A stretch of 27,939 nt of DNA from Caldilineaceae bacterium (GTDB lineage Bacteria > Chloroflexota > Anaerolineae > Caldilineales > Caldilineaceae), in NCBI GenBank assembly GCA_026645575.1, contig JAPKMW010000127.1, forward strand, positions 1-27,939, written 5' to 3'. Positions 6,801 through 14,581 of the stretch are shown one piece after another; within the stretch, counting starts at the first letter, position 1, and every line of letters begins with the position of its first letter. The translations under genes and the position numbers were made by a program. The notes under the pieces are model-generated. The model was not told where the DNA came from and did not search any database. It saw only the letters and a list, made by a program, of their open reading frames with translations.

Positions 6801-6859
6801 GCGCTTGGCGAGTCCGTGACTCGCACTGGATCAGAACGAGTCACGGACTTGCCAAACGC
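6801..6859. repeat. Long intergenic inverted repeat between bactofilin and tpx
   Basis: TTGGCGAGTCCGTGACTCG (6805-6823) pairs with CGAGTCACGGACTTGCCAA (6837-6855) with one G-T mismatch. Three more outer pairs (GCG/CGC) follow after a single mismatch. The loop is 13 nt. There is no T-run on either side. Confidence 0.6.
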
Positions 6860-6889
6860 AAAAGTTGTTTACAGGTGGATGCAAGGCGT

Positions 6890-7324
6890 CTAGCTTTGCT
6901 GTGTTGGGCGCGGGCGCATCACCGGGATCGACGCCTGACGGTCGGGGCGGGACGGTGGAAACGCTTTGTCACCTGCTGCACCTTGAATATTGAGTTCGGC
7001 GCGCAGCAGCACGCCGTCGTCCATATAAAAACTGTTGACATAGAGCGCGCCATAGATTTGACTGCCCTCCAGCAGCTCCACCCGGTCGGCGCGCAAAATG
7101 CCCTTATAGACCCCGCGGATGCTCACAGTCTTTGCTGTAATATCACATTGCACCCGCGCACTTTCGGTCAAAATCACATTAGAGGGCGTCTCGACATGAC
7201 CGCCTTCTACGGCGCCATCAATCCGAATGCTCGTATCACAGCGCAGATGACCATTAAAGGTCGCCCGCGGCCCGATAATTACCTCAATTGCATCAGCTTC
7301 CGGTCGTTGTCCTCGGCCAAACAA
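6890..7324 (-). CDS. Bactofilin family cytoskeletal protein
   Basis: A 144-residue protein with the bactofilin right-handed beta-helix core (about residues 12-115): [59 protein letters not shown], and so on, with short hydrophobic repeats and glycine turns. Bactofilins polymerise without nucleotide and scaffold envelope enzymes or cell shape. The C-terminal tail is proline/arginine-rich and disordered. It lies downstream of prs on the same strand but is separated by a 23-bp perfect inverted repeat, so it may have its own promoter. It has no transmembrane segment. Confidence 0.85.
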   Translation of the reverse strand: MFGRGQRPEADAIEVIIGPRATFNGHLRCDTSIRIDGAVEGGHVETPSNVILTESARVQCDITAKTVSIRGVYKGILRADRVELLEGSQIYGALYVNSFYMDDGVLLRAELNIQGAAGDKAFPPSRPDRQASIPVMRPRPTQQS

Positions 7325-7371
7325 GAGTTGCCTCCTTGTACAGAAATTTACTAGGGTTGGTTGATAGTTAC

Positions 7372-7431
7372 GAATTACGAGTTACGAATTACGGATCACC
7401 AGTGCGACCCGTAATTCGTAACTCGTAATTC
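7372..7431. repeat. Perfect 23-bp inverted repeat after prs
   Basis: The arms 7372-7394 and 7409-7431 are perfectly complementary over 23 bp around a 14-nt loop. The arm is itself a tandem of GAATTACGA / GTTACGAATTACG words. It begins 2 nt after the prs stop (minus strand). It could terminate prs transcription, but there is no U-tract. Confidence 0.65.
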
Positions 7432-7432
7432 C

Positions 7433-8389
7433 TCATGCCAAAATCAACCGCTCCGAAATACTGCGCCCCTTATAGACGCGGAAGATAATATCGGCCAGCA
7501 AGGGGGCGACCGAGATCACTTCGATTTTGGCATGTTGTTTTTCCGGGGGGACGGGGATGGTATTGGTGACAACCAGCTTTTCGATCCGGTCGTCAGCTTG
7601 CAGTCGTTCCAACGCCGTCGGCAGCAGCACCGGATGGGTGACAGCGAAACAGGCTTTGCCATCAGCGCCATTGGCATAGAGCGCATCGACCTGTTTGAGG
7701 ACACTGCCGCCGGCCATAATGTCATCAATGATGATGGGGCGTCGCCCTTGAATATCCCCAACGATATGCGTTGTTTCGGTGTCGCTAAAGTTGGTGCGCC
7801 GCTTGTGCATCACCACCAGCGGCAGGTTCAAATACTCGGCATAGCGACCAGCCATGCTGGCGCGTCCTACATCTGGGCTGACAATGGCGGCATTTTCATA
7901 TTCGGGTTTGCGGAAATAGTCGGCCAACAAGGGCAGTGCGCTCAACGGATCAACGGGGATGTTAAAGAAGCCCTGGATCGCCCGTGCATGAATATCCACA
8001 AAAACGACGCGACGCGCCCCTTGACTTTCCAACATATTTGCCACCACGCGCGCACTAATCGCCTCGCGCCCACGGGCCATGCGTTCTTGTCGTGCATAGG
8101 GAAAGTAGGGAATCACCACACTGATGCTGTGGGCGCTAGCACGGCGAAAAGCATCGAGATAGAGCAACATCTCCATCAAATTATCGTTGACCGGCGCCGA
8201 ACAGGGCTGAATGAAGAAAATATCCTGATCGCGCACCACTTCTTCAACGGTCACGTGAATTTCACTGTCAGGCAGATGGCGGGTGGTAGCGTGACCCAAG
8301 TTTACGCCCAACATTGTTGCCACCTCAGCCGCCAGAGCCGGATGTGCTGAACCCGAAAAAATCCGTAATGGATGGTAGGACTCAACCAT
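7433..8389 (-). CDS. prs: Ribose-phosphate pyrophosphokinase (variant PRPP loop)
   Basis: A 318-residue PRPP synthase, making PRPP from ribose 5-phosphate and ATP for nucleotide, His and Trp synthesis. Seen: [18 protein letters not shown] (residues 95-112, ATP-binding/catalytic flexible-loop region), [12 protein letters not shown] (131-142), VSPDVGRA (170-177) and the PRPP-binding loop [11 protein letters not shown]. The loop differs from the canonical DD-I-I-D-T-A/G-G-T: it is one residue shorter and lacks the usual D-T. The overall length matches class I Prs. The ATG at 8389 has AAAGG 6 nt upstream. It is divergent from the dha operon, with a 360-bp intergenic region between them. Confidence 0.88.
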   Translation of the reverse strand: MVESYHPLRIFSGSAHPALAAEVATMLGVNLGHATTRHLPDSEIHVTVEEVVRDQDIFFIQPCSAPVNDNLMEMLLYLDAFRRASAHSISVVIPYFPYARQERMARGREAISARVVANMLESQGARRVVFVDIHARAIQGFFNIPVDPLSALPLLADYFRKPEYENAAIVSPDVGRASMAGRYAEYLNLPLVVMHKRRTNFSDTETTHIVGDIQGRRPIIIDDIMAGGSVLKQVDALYANGADGKACFAVTHPVLLPTALERLQADDRIEKLVVTNTIPVPPEKQHAKIEVISVAPLLADIIFRVYKGRSISERLILA

Positions 8390-8412
8390 GACAAACCTTT
8401 GCCTCTAGATGA

Positions 8413-8509
8413 TACGCGTTACGTGTTGCGTGAATTGCGAGTTCCTGGTACGAATCACGAATCACGCCGCACGAATCACGCCGTGCGAATCACGTAACAC
8501 GCAACACGC
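8413..8509. repeat. ACGAATCACG-type repeat cluster with flanking inverted repeat
   Basis: CGTGTTGCGTG (8422-8432) pairs with CACGCAACACG (8498-8508). Between them the word (A/G)CGAATCACG occurs four times (about 8450, 8456, 8471, 8485). This lies just upstream of prs in the prs/dhaK divergent region, built in the same style as the other intergenic hairpins of the window. Confidence 0.5.
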
Positions 8510-8593
8510 CAAACTTCGCTATGATCGAAATTATATGATAGCATGGAAAGCGGGTCAAACAGCCAACTGCTTTTGATCCCGTGTGCATGAAGA

Positions 8594-8622
8594 TTGTTCA
8601 AATTGCCAAATATGGCTACAAT
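8594..8622 (+). promoter_or_regulatory. Sigma70-like promoter of the dha operon
   Basis: TTGTTC at 8594-8599 and TACAAT at 8617-8622 are spaced by 17 nt, upstream of dhaK with a long leader of about 120 nt. It is the best -35/-10 match I see in the divergent region. Confidence 0.45.
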
Positions 8623-8649
8623 AGGATAATCGGATCTGTTATTTGCTGT

Positions 8650-8730
8650 GTGCTACGCGATTCGTGCTACGCGATTCGTGCTACGTGCTATATGCTTCGT
8701 GCGGAAGATAGTTCACAAATCATATAGCAC
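8650..8730 (+). promoter_or_regulatory. Repeat-rich leader of dhaK with hairpin
   Basis: The 14-mer GTGCTACGCGATTC occurs in tandem at 8650-8663 and 8664-8677, followed by a partial third copy. GTGCTATATG (8685-8694) pairs perfectly with CATATAGCAC (8721-8730) 20 nt before the dhaK start. Either an attenuator-like leader or a member of the intergenic hairpin set. Confidence 0.4.
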
Positions 8731-8749
8731 ATCGTTGATCGTCTAAACC

Positions 8750-9736
8750 ATGCACAAGTTAATTAACCACCCTTCCAATGCGGCGATTGAAAGCTTAGAA
8801 GGGTTTGAACTAGCTTATCATCATCTGTTGCGTGTTCACTATTCGCCAAATTATATTTGTCGGAAGGACGCTCCAGTTATAAACAAAGTGGCTGTGGTCA
8901 GCGGCAGCGGCAGCGGTCACGAGCCGATGAATATTGGCTATGTTGGGCCTGGTATGTTGGACGCGGCCTGTCCGGGAGCAATTTTTACCAGCCCTACGCC
9001 TTATCAATACCTGGCGGCTACCCGTGCCGTCCAGAGTGGCGCTGGTGTCCTCTATGTGGTCAAGAACTATATGGGCGGCGTACTCAATATGGAGATGGCG
9101 ATGGAGATGGCAAGTGATGAAGGCATCAAGGTCGCCTCGGTGCTGATCCATGATGATGTCGCCGTCGATCAAGACGCCAACCGGCGGGGAACCGGCGCGA
9201 CTGTCTTGGTGGAGAAGATTGCCGGTGCGGCTGCTGAAGCCGGGCTGCCTCTTTCTGCGGTCACAGCCATTGCCCAGCGCGTGAGCCGCCAGACCCGTAG
9301 CATGGGCGTGGCCTTGACCAGTTGTGTGTCGCCAGCTATGGGTCGCCCCACCTTCCAATTGCCCGATGGTCAAATTGAGGTCGGTGTAGGCATTCATGGC
9401 GAACCAGGGCGGCGCCGGGCTACCATGACCAAGGCCGATGAAGTGGTGGATATGCTCATGGCGCCAATCATGCACGAGTTGCGTTTGTCGGCTGGCGAAC
9501 AGGTGCTGGCCTTGGTCAGCGGCCTGGGCGGCACCCCCCAGCATGAGTTGTTTATCGTCTATCGTCACCTGCACCATCTGCTTGAACGCTATTCGATCAC
9601 GGTCAAGCGTTCGCTGGTGGGCAACTATATCACCAGTCTGGATATGGCGGGCTGCATCCTCACCCTGATGCGGCTGGACCCGGAACTGCTTGCCCTGTGG
9701 GATGCGCCGGTCCGCACGCCGACGTTATGGTGGTAA
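8750..9736 (+). CDS. dhaK: Dihydroxyacetone kinase subunit DhaK (D109-lacking variant)
   Basis: A 328-residue homologue of the substrate-binding subunit of PEP-dependent dihydroxyacetone kinase. The histidine that binds DHA covalently in E. coli (His230) is present as His216 in GVGIHGEPG, and His56 as His57 in SGSGSGHEP. The end LALWDAPVRTPTLWW is typical. The E. coli catalytic Asp109 in KNYTGD is replaced by glycine: here residues 105-110 read KNYMGG. The rest of the protein is well conserved, so it should still bind DHA; turnover is uncertain. It is the first gene of the operon with dhaL, glpK, dhaM, HPr and EI. No clear Shine-Dalgarno precedes the ATG. Confidence 0.93.
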   Translation: MHKLINHPSNAAIESLEGFELAYHHLLRVHYSPNYICRKDAPVINKVAVVSGSGSGHEPMNIGYVGPGMLDAACPGAIFTSPTPYQYLAATRAVQSGAGVLYVVKNYMGGVLNMEMAMEMASDEGIKVASVLIHDDVAVDQDANRRGTGATVLVEKIAGAAAEAGLPLSAVTAIAQRVSRQTRSMGVALTSCVSPAMGRPTFQLPDGQIEVGVGIHGEPGRRRATMTKADEVVDMLMAPIMHELRLSAGEQVLALVSGLGGTPQHELFIVYRHLHHLLERYSITVKRSLVGNYITSLDMAGCILTLMRLDPELLALWDAPVRTPTLWW

Positions 9737-9755
9737 TTGTTAAGTTGATAAAATC

Positions 9756-9810
9756 GTAGTAAAGACTTTAGTCTTTGTCTGTGTCAGGAAAAGACTAAAG
9801 TCTTTACTAC
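9756..9810. repeat. Perfect 21-bp inverted repeat between dhaK and dhaL
   Basis: GTAGTAAAGACTTTAGTCTTT... at 9756-9776 and its exact complement at 9790-9810 enclose a 13-nt loop. Each arm also contains its own palindrome (AAAGACT-TT-AGTCTTT), so cruciform or alternative folds are possible. It sits inside the operon and may set the dhaK:dhaL ratio through RNA stability or partial termination (inference). Confidence 0.6.
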
Positions 9811-9847
9811 CGAACCAACGCAGGGGCGACGTTCATCGAGGAAGGTC

Positions 9848-10504
9848 ATGAGCCAGGAGATCACGCTGAACCATTTTGTCCATTGGCTGCAACGCTATGG
9901 CGAATACATTGACACCCAGGAAAGTTATCTCTCTGAACTAGACGCCGCCATTGGCGACGCCGATCATGGCGCCAATATGGCGCGCGGGATGGAACAGGTC
10001 TGCACCCGTCTGGTCGAAGAAGGGGCCGCGTATCCCAATGTCAGCACCCTCTTGCGCAATGTCGCCATGACCTTGATTAGCAGCGTTGGCGGCGCAGCGG
10101 GGCCGCTCTATGGCGCCTTTTTCCTGCGCGCCGCCAAAGAGTTACCCAGTGATGTGACGCAAGTCGATCTGGTACGGTTGGCTCACCTATTTCGCAGTGG
10201 TCTGGAAGGGGTGCAACAGCGGGGCAAAGCCCACACTGAAGAGAAGACCATGCTCGACACGCTAACGCCAGCCGTAGAAGCGTTGGAACAAGCCGCCGCT
10301 AGCGGCCAGAGCCTTTCCCAAGCCCTGCACGCCGCCTGCACCGCCGCCGAAAATGGGATGCAACACACCATCATGCTGCAAGCCAGCAAAGGTCGCGCCA
10401 GCTATCTTGGTCCCCGCTCCATCGGCCACCAAGATCCCGGCGCTACCAGCGCATATTATCTCTTTGTCGCCGCCCGGGAGACGTGGGGGCAGGGGGGATC
10501 GTAG
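9848..10504 (+). CDS. dhaL: Dihydroxyacetone kinase ADP-binding subunit DhaL
   Basis: A 218-residue helical-barrel subunit that holds ADP as a permanent coenzyme, takes phosphate from DhaM and passes it to DHA on DhaK. Seen: LDAAIGDADHGANMARGM (about residues 30-48), whose aspartates coordinate Mg-ADP (the usual form is GDGDHG); SSVGGAAGPLYGAFFLRAAK; and the C-terminal signature GRASYLGPRSIGHQDPGATS. Length is typical of the PTS-type DhaL, not of the ATP-dependent fused kinase. A GAGGAAGG ribosome site lies just before the ATG. About 110 nt with a strong hairpin separate it from dhaK. Confidence 0.95.
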   Translation: MSQEITLNHFVHWLQRYGEYIDTQESYLSELDAAIGDADHGANMARGMEQVCTRLVEEGAAYPNVSTLLRNVAMTLISSVGGAAGPLYGAFFLRAAKELPSDVTQVDLVRLAHLFRSGLEGVQQRGKAHTEEKTMLDTLTPAVEALEQAAASGQSLSQALHAACTAAENGMQHTIMLQASKGRASYLGPRSIGHQDPGATSAYYLFVAARETWGQGGS

Positions 10505-10505
10505 A

Positions 10506-10593
10506 CCAGTGAGACAGTACATCAGTAGGCCAGTAGGACAGTTTGGCGAATCGGACGAACGCCTGACTTACTGACTTACTGTCCCACTCACAG
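10506..10593. repeat. Imperfect inverted repeat between dhaL and glpK
   Basis: CAGTGAGACAGTACATCAGTA... on the left and CTTACTGACTTACTGTCCCACTCACAG on the right are imperfectly complementary. Both arms are made of CAGT(A/G)-type words. It fills most of the 128-bp dhaL-glpK gap. Confidence 0.45.
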
Positions 10594-10632
10594 TTATTTC
10601 AACCTTTCCACTATAAGGAACGTAGATGGACT

Positions 10633-12132
10633 ATGACGCGCTATATCGGAGCCATTGATTCAGGAACAACCAGCACCCGCTTTATTTTGTTTGACAAAAC
10701 CGGCGCCATTGTGGCCTATGATCAGCGGGAGCATGAGCAGATCTTTCCCCAAAGTGGCTGGGTGGAGCATGACCCGGAAGAGATCTGGGAGCGGACACGC
10801 CAGGTGATCGGCGCAACCCTGGCGAAAACAGGCGCAACGGCTGCCGATATTGCCGCCATTGGCATTACCAACCAGCGCGAAACCACGCTCATCTGGGACA
10901 AGCAGACAGGAAAGCCCGTCTACAACGCCATTGTCTGGCAGGATACGCGCACGGACCGCATTTGCAAAGATCTGACCGCCGCTGGTCATGCCGAGCAAAT
11001 TTACTACAAAACCGGCCTACCCATCGCCACCTACTTTGCCGGCCCCAAGATTCGCTGGATTCTCGATAACGTTCCTGGAGTGCGAGCGCGGGCCGAGGCG
11101 GGTGAACTGCTCTTTGGCACGGTAGATACCTGGCTTATCTGGCAATTGACTGGCGGCCACCATGTCACTGACCCCACCAATGCCAGCCGTACCATGTTGA
11201 TGAACCTGGAGACACTCGATTGGGATGACGAGTTGTTGTCGATACTGGGCGTACCGCGCAATCTGTTGCCCGAAATTCGCCCCAGCAGCGACCCCCGTTT
11301 TTACGGCAAAACGACTACTAGCGGCCCCTTCCGCGGCGAAGTGCCGGTCTGTGGCGATCTGGGCGACCAACAGGCGGCGACTGTCGGCCAGACCTGTTTC
11401 AACCCCGGCGAGGCCAAAAACACCTATGGCACCGGTTGTTTTATGTTGCTCAACACCGGCCCGGAAATTGTGCGCAGCCGCAATGGCTTGCTTACAACGG
11501 TCTGCTATCAATTCGGCAACGAGGCGCCGATCTTCGCTTTGGAAGGTTCAATTGCCATGGCTGGCGCCACGGTGCAATGGCTGCGCGACAATTTGAAATT
11601 GATCAATCACGCCGCCGAAACCGAAGCGATTGCCCAAAGCGTAGCCGACAGCGGCGGCTGCTATCTGGTGCCGGCCTTTAGCGGTTTGTTCGCCCCCCAC
11701 TGGCGCAGCGATGCGCGCGGTGTTCTTGTTGGTCTGACCCGCTATGTCAACCGGGCGCATATTGTCCGCGCGGCGCTGGAATCCATTTGCTACCAGACGC
11801 GCGAAGTCTTGGAGGCGATGAATGCCGATAGTGGCGTGCCGTTGCAAACGCTTAAGGTCGATGGCGGCGCTACGGCCAACAATTTCTTGATGCAATTGCA
11901 AGCCGACATTCTGGGCGTAGAAGTGATTCGCCCCAAAGTAGCGGAGACGACCAGCCTGGGTGCCGCCTATGCCGCTGGTTTGGCGGTTGGTTTCTGGGAT
12001 AACTTGGCAACGTTGCGTCGTAATTGGCAGGTGGATCGCCAGTGGCAGCCGCAGATTGATGAGGCCAGTCGCGCTGCCGGCTACCATAACTGGCAAAAAG
12101 CGGTAGCACGCACGCTAGATTGGGTCGAATAA
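10633..12132 (+). CDS. glpK: Glycerol kinase
   Basis: A 499-residue FGGY-family kinase that converts glycerol and ATP to sn-glycerol 3-phosphate. Seen: the N-terminal phosphate loop [17 protein letters not shown] (usually D-Q-G-T-T), [27 protein letters not shown], and the catalytic-aspartate region [14 protein letters not shown], followed by [11 protein letters not shown] and [14 protein letters not shown]. Length equals that of other GlpK proteins. It sits between dhaL and dhaM, so glycerol and dihydroxyacetone are phosphorylated under shared control. No glpF, glpD or glycerol dehydrogenase gene is seen here. AAGGAA lies 12 nt before the ATG, and dhaM follows after 1 nt. Confidence 0.96.
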   Translation: MTRYIGAIDSGTTSTRFILFDKTGAIVAYDQREHEQIFPQSGWVEHDPEEIWERTRQVIGATLAKTGATAADIAAIGITNQRETTLIWDKQTGKPVYNAIVWQDTRTDRICKDLTAAGHAEQIYYKTGLPIATYFAGPKIRWILDNVPGVRARAEAGELLFGTVDTWLIWQLTGGHHVTDPTNASRTMLMNLETLDWDDELLSILGVPRNLLPEIRPSSDPRFYGKTTTSGPFRGEVPVCGDLGDQQAATVGQTCFNPGEAKNTYGTGCFMLLNTGPEIVRSRNGLLTTVCYQFGNEAPIFALEGSIAMAGATVQWLRDNLKLINHAAETEAIAQSVADSGGCYLVPAFSGLFAPHWRSDARGVLVGLTRYVNRAHIVRAALESICYQTREVLEAMNADSGVPLQTLKVDGGATANNFLMQLQADILGVEVIRPKVAETTSLGAAYAAGLAVGFWDNLATLRRNWQVDRQWQPQIDEASRAAGYHNWQKAVARTLDWVE

Positions 12133-12133
12133 G

Positions 12134-12559
12134 ATGGCGCTGGTCAGTCTTGTACTCGTCTCGCACTCGCTGACCCTGGCACGCGGGGTCAAAGAGATGG
12201 CGGATCAGATGGCCGACCAGCAGGTGCAAATCGAAATCGCGGCCGGCCTTATTGATGAACGCACTGGCGCTCCTGTGCTGGGCACCGATGCGACCCAAAT
12301 TGCCGACGCGATTCAACGCTGTTGGACGCCCGCCGGTGTCCTCATCCTGGTCGATCTGGGCAGTGCGGTCTTGAGCGCTGAACTGGCGCTCGAATTATTG
12401 CCGTCGGCAGTGCAAAGCGCCTGTTTGATTAGCAATGCCCCGTTGGTCGAAGGTGCGCTGGTTGCGGCATTAGAAGCAAGTCTGGCCCATGCGTTGCCTG
12501 CCGTCAATCAGGCAGCGGAAGGGGCCTGTCATTTGCCGAAGGTTGTACGTGAACCATAA
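12134..12559 (+). CDS. dhaM: DhaM, EIIA-mannose-type phosphotransfer subunit (single domain)
   Basis: A 141-residue protein of the EIIA(Man) fold that carries phosphate on a histidine from HPr to DhaL-ADP. The active His11 lies in LVLVSHSLTLARGVKEMADQM, matching His9 of E. coli DhaM. VLILVDLGSAVLSAELALE and LISNAPLVEGA are family features. In E. coli DhaM is fused to HPr and an EI fragment; here it is a lone domain and the other two are separate genes immediately downstream. The ATG follows the glpK stop by 1 nt, indicating translational coupling. Confidence 0.93.
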   Translation: MALVSLVLVSHSLTLARGVKEMADQMADQQVQIEIAAGLIDERTGAPVLGTDATQIADAIQRCWTPAGVLILVDLGSAVLSAELALELLPSAVQSACLISNAPLVEGALVAALEASLAHALPAVNQAAEGACHLPKVVREP

Positions 12560-12580
12560 GAATGGAATAGCCTATTGACA

Positions 12581-12856
12581 ATGGAGAGCTTCTCGACGAC
12601 AGTGACGATCACCAGTCCAGCCGGCTTACATTTGCGCACGAGTAAAGATGTGGTGCAGGCCGCCAACCAATTTGACGCCACCATTCATGCGCAAAATTTG
12701 ACGCGTCAATCGTCCTTTGTTGATGTCAAAAGTATTCTCCAGTTAATGCAACTGCAAGCGCGTCACGGTCATACATTGTTGTTACGCGCCGAAGGGCCGG
12801 ACGCCCAGATCGCCTTACAGACCTTGTGTACTCTTTTGACGGCGCTAAACGTATGA
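12581..12856 (+). CDS. ptsH: HPr-like phosphocarrier with unusual active-site motif
   Basis: I place the start at ATG 12581 (91 residues), not at the in-frame TTG at 12575. HPr shuttles phosphate from EI to an EIIA. The active histidine is His17 in SPAGLHLRTSKDVV. Canonical HPr has GLHARPA, so the A and P-A around the conserved Arg are replaced by L and T-S. The regulatory serine region is kept (VDVKSILQLMQLQARHG), as are the C-terminal helix residues (GPDAQIALQTLCTLL). Its stop overlaps the EI start by 4 nt (ATGA). Its place between dhaM and EI suggests it is dedicated to DHA kinase. Confidence 0.9.
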   Translation: MESFSTTVTITSPAGLHLRTSKDVVQAANQFDATIHAQNLTRQSSFVDVKSILQLMQLQARHGHTLLLRAEGPDAQIALQTLCTLLTALNV

Positions 12857-14550
12857 CCACACTTTTTCGTGGCCTACCCGCCGCTCCTGGCGTGGGAATC
12901 GGCCAACTCTTTATCTACCGCACCTGGCATCTGGCTGCGTTGACGGTAACAGGCGGGCCGGCGGCTGATCCTGACTACGAATGGCAGTGCTTCCGGACAG
13001 CCCAACAGGCGGTCGATGACGAACTAGCCGAATTGATTCAGGCCGACAACAACTTGATCGCTGACATTTTCGCCGCCCAACGGGTGATTCTGCATGACCA
13101 GACACTGGTGCAGGCCATGCGCGAGGCGATCTTTCAGGAGCGGCAGCCGGTTCTCAGCGCCACGCAAACCGTGATCAATCACCTAGCCGATCTCTTCCGC
13201 AACCTGGGTGATGACTATTTGGCCAGTCGCGCCATTGACATCTTGGACATTGGTCAGCGGCTGCTCAAGCAGATGGACGCCCCCGTGATCGACCCACAAC
13301 CTGGGCGTCAGATCCCGCCGGGCGCCATCATCATCGCTCGCGACTTAACCTTTTCCGAGATCACGCAACTGCCCTTTGAGCACATTGCCGGCATTGCCCT
13401 GGCCGAAAGCACACCCACGGCGCACTCGGCCATCTTGGCGCGCAGCTTGGGCATTCCCCTGGTCTGCACACTTGGAGAAGGCATTCTCTTACTTGCGCCG
13501 GCGCAGTCCGCCGTCCTGGATGGTCACGAAGGCTATCTCCTGGCGGCGCCGACTGCCGATGAACTGACTGCTCATCAGGCCAAGCGGCAGGCTGAAGCGG
13601 CGGATCGGGTGTTAGCAGAAGTCCATGCCCATAAACCGGCCTATACATCCGACGGCCTGTTGGTGCCTGTGCTGGCGAATGCCAACAACCCGGAGGATAT
13701 TACCCAGGCCCAAGCGCATGGCGCCGACGGCATCGGCCTGCTGCGCACCGAATATCTCTTCCAAAATCGGATCGATCCGCCCACCTTTGAGGAGCAAGTG
13801 GACACCTACCGCTACTTTGTCGAGCAGATGGCCGGGCGGCAACTGACTGTGCGCGCCCTCGACATCGGCGGTGATAAGCCCATGCCCTACCTGCTCTACG
13901 GCCATGAAGCCAACCCCTTTTTGGGCTTGCGCGGCATTCGCCTGCTGCTAGCCAAGCCGGAACTGCTTGTCACCCAATATTGCGCTCTTTGGCAGGCGGC
14001 AATTGACAGCGGCGTTGCCGAACTCCGCTTTATGTTGCCCATGATTAGCACCGTAGAAGAAGTGCGTGCTGTGCGCACGCTGCTTGCCGAAGCCGTCCCT
14101 GCCGACCAGTCCCCCATGATCAAACTCGGTGTCATGATTGAGGTGCCGTCGGCGGCGTTGATCGCAGATCGCATTGCCCCGTTGGTGGACTTTTTCAGCA
14201 TTGGCACCAACGATCTGGCCCAATATGTGCTGGCGACCGACCGCACCAACAGCAGCGTCGCCGCCTTGGCCGACCCTCTGCATCCCGCTGTCCTGCGGTT
14301 AATCCAATTGACCTGCCAGGCCGGCGCCGCCCACGGTATTCCGGTTTCCATCTGCGGCGAAATCGGCGGTGATCCACAGGCTGTTCCCTTGCTGTTGGGC
14401 TTGGGCTTGAACGAACTGAGTGTGCCGGTGCTGGCCACACCGCTGGTTAAAGAAGCGGTCCGCCGCTCGACGCAGGCGACTTGTCGCACGCTGGCGGAAC
14501 AAGCGCTGACTTGCAGTGACAGCAGTGCTGTGCGTGCGCTGTTGGAATAA
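12853..14550 (+). CDS. ptsI: PTS enzyme I (PEP-protein phosphotransferase)
   Basis: A full-length 565-residue enzyme I that autophosphorylates from PEP and donates to HPr. The start at 12853 (MTTLFRGLPAAPGVGIG) is chosen because it overlaps the HPr stop as ATGA and matches the normal EI N-terminus; the frame extends upstream only into HPr. The active His191 lies in STPTAHSAILARSLGIPLV (usual form TSHTAI). C-terminal PEP-domain motifs are present: GADGIGLLRTEYLFQNR, LDIGGDKPMPYL, MLPMISTVEEVR, FFSIGTNDLAQYVLATDR and the catalytic cysteine in SICGEIGGDP. All three PTS proteins needed for DHA phosphorylation are therefore in one operon. Confidence 0.95.
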   Translation: MTTLFRGLPAAPGVGIGQLFIYRTWHLAALTVTGGPAADPDYEWQCFRTAQQAVDDELAELIQADNNLIADIFAAQRVILHDQTLVQAMREAIFQERQPVLSATQTVINHLADLFRNLGDDYLASRAIDILDIGQRLLKQMDAPVIDPQPGRQIPPGAIIIARDLTFSEITQLPFEHIAGIALAESTPTAHSAILARSLGIPLVCTLGEGILLLAPAQSAVLDGHEGYLLAAPTADELTAHQAKRQAEAADRVLAEVHAHKPAYTSDGLLVPVLANANNPEDITQAQAHGADGIGLLRTEYLFQNRIDPPTFEEQVDTYRYFVEQMAGRQLTVRALDIGGDKPMPYLLYGHEANPFLGLRGIRLLLAKPELLVTQYCALWQAAIDSGVAELRFMLPMISTVEEVRAVRTLLAEAVPADQSPMIKLGVMIEVPSAALIADRIAPLVDFFSIGTNDLAQYVLATDRTNSSVAALADPLHPAVLRLIQLTCQAGAAHGIPVSICGEIGGDPQAVPLLLGLGLNELSVPVLATPLVKEAVRRSTQATCRTLAEQALTCSDSSAVRALLE

Positions 14551-14581
14551 GCGATCCTAAAGGAACAGTGGTAGAACTTTT

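Noticed and set aside
7532..8350. 272-residue plus-strand ORF
   Set aside because: Antisense shadow of prs.
8413..8509. CRISPR or riboswitch
   Set aside because: Repeated ACGAATCACG units are too short and closely packed for CRISPR, and no conserved aptamer core is recognisable.
8810..9577. 255-residue minus-strand ORF
   Set aside because: Antisense shadow of dhaK; dhaK has clear active-site motifs.
12826..12852. Upstream extension of enzyme I
   Set aside because: The added nine residues lie inside the HPr gene; the ATGA overlap at 12853 is a normal coupled start.
13896..14489. 197-residue minus-strand ORF
   Set aside because: Antisense shadow of enzyme I.
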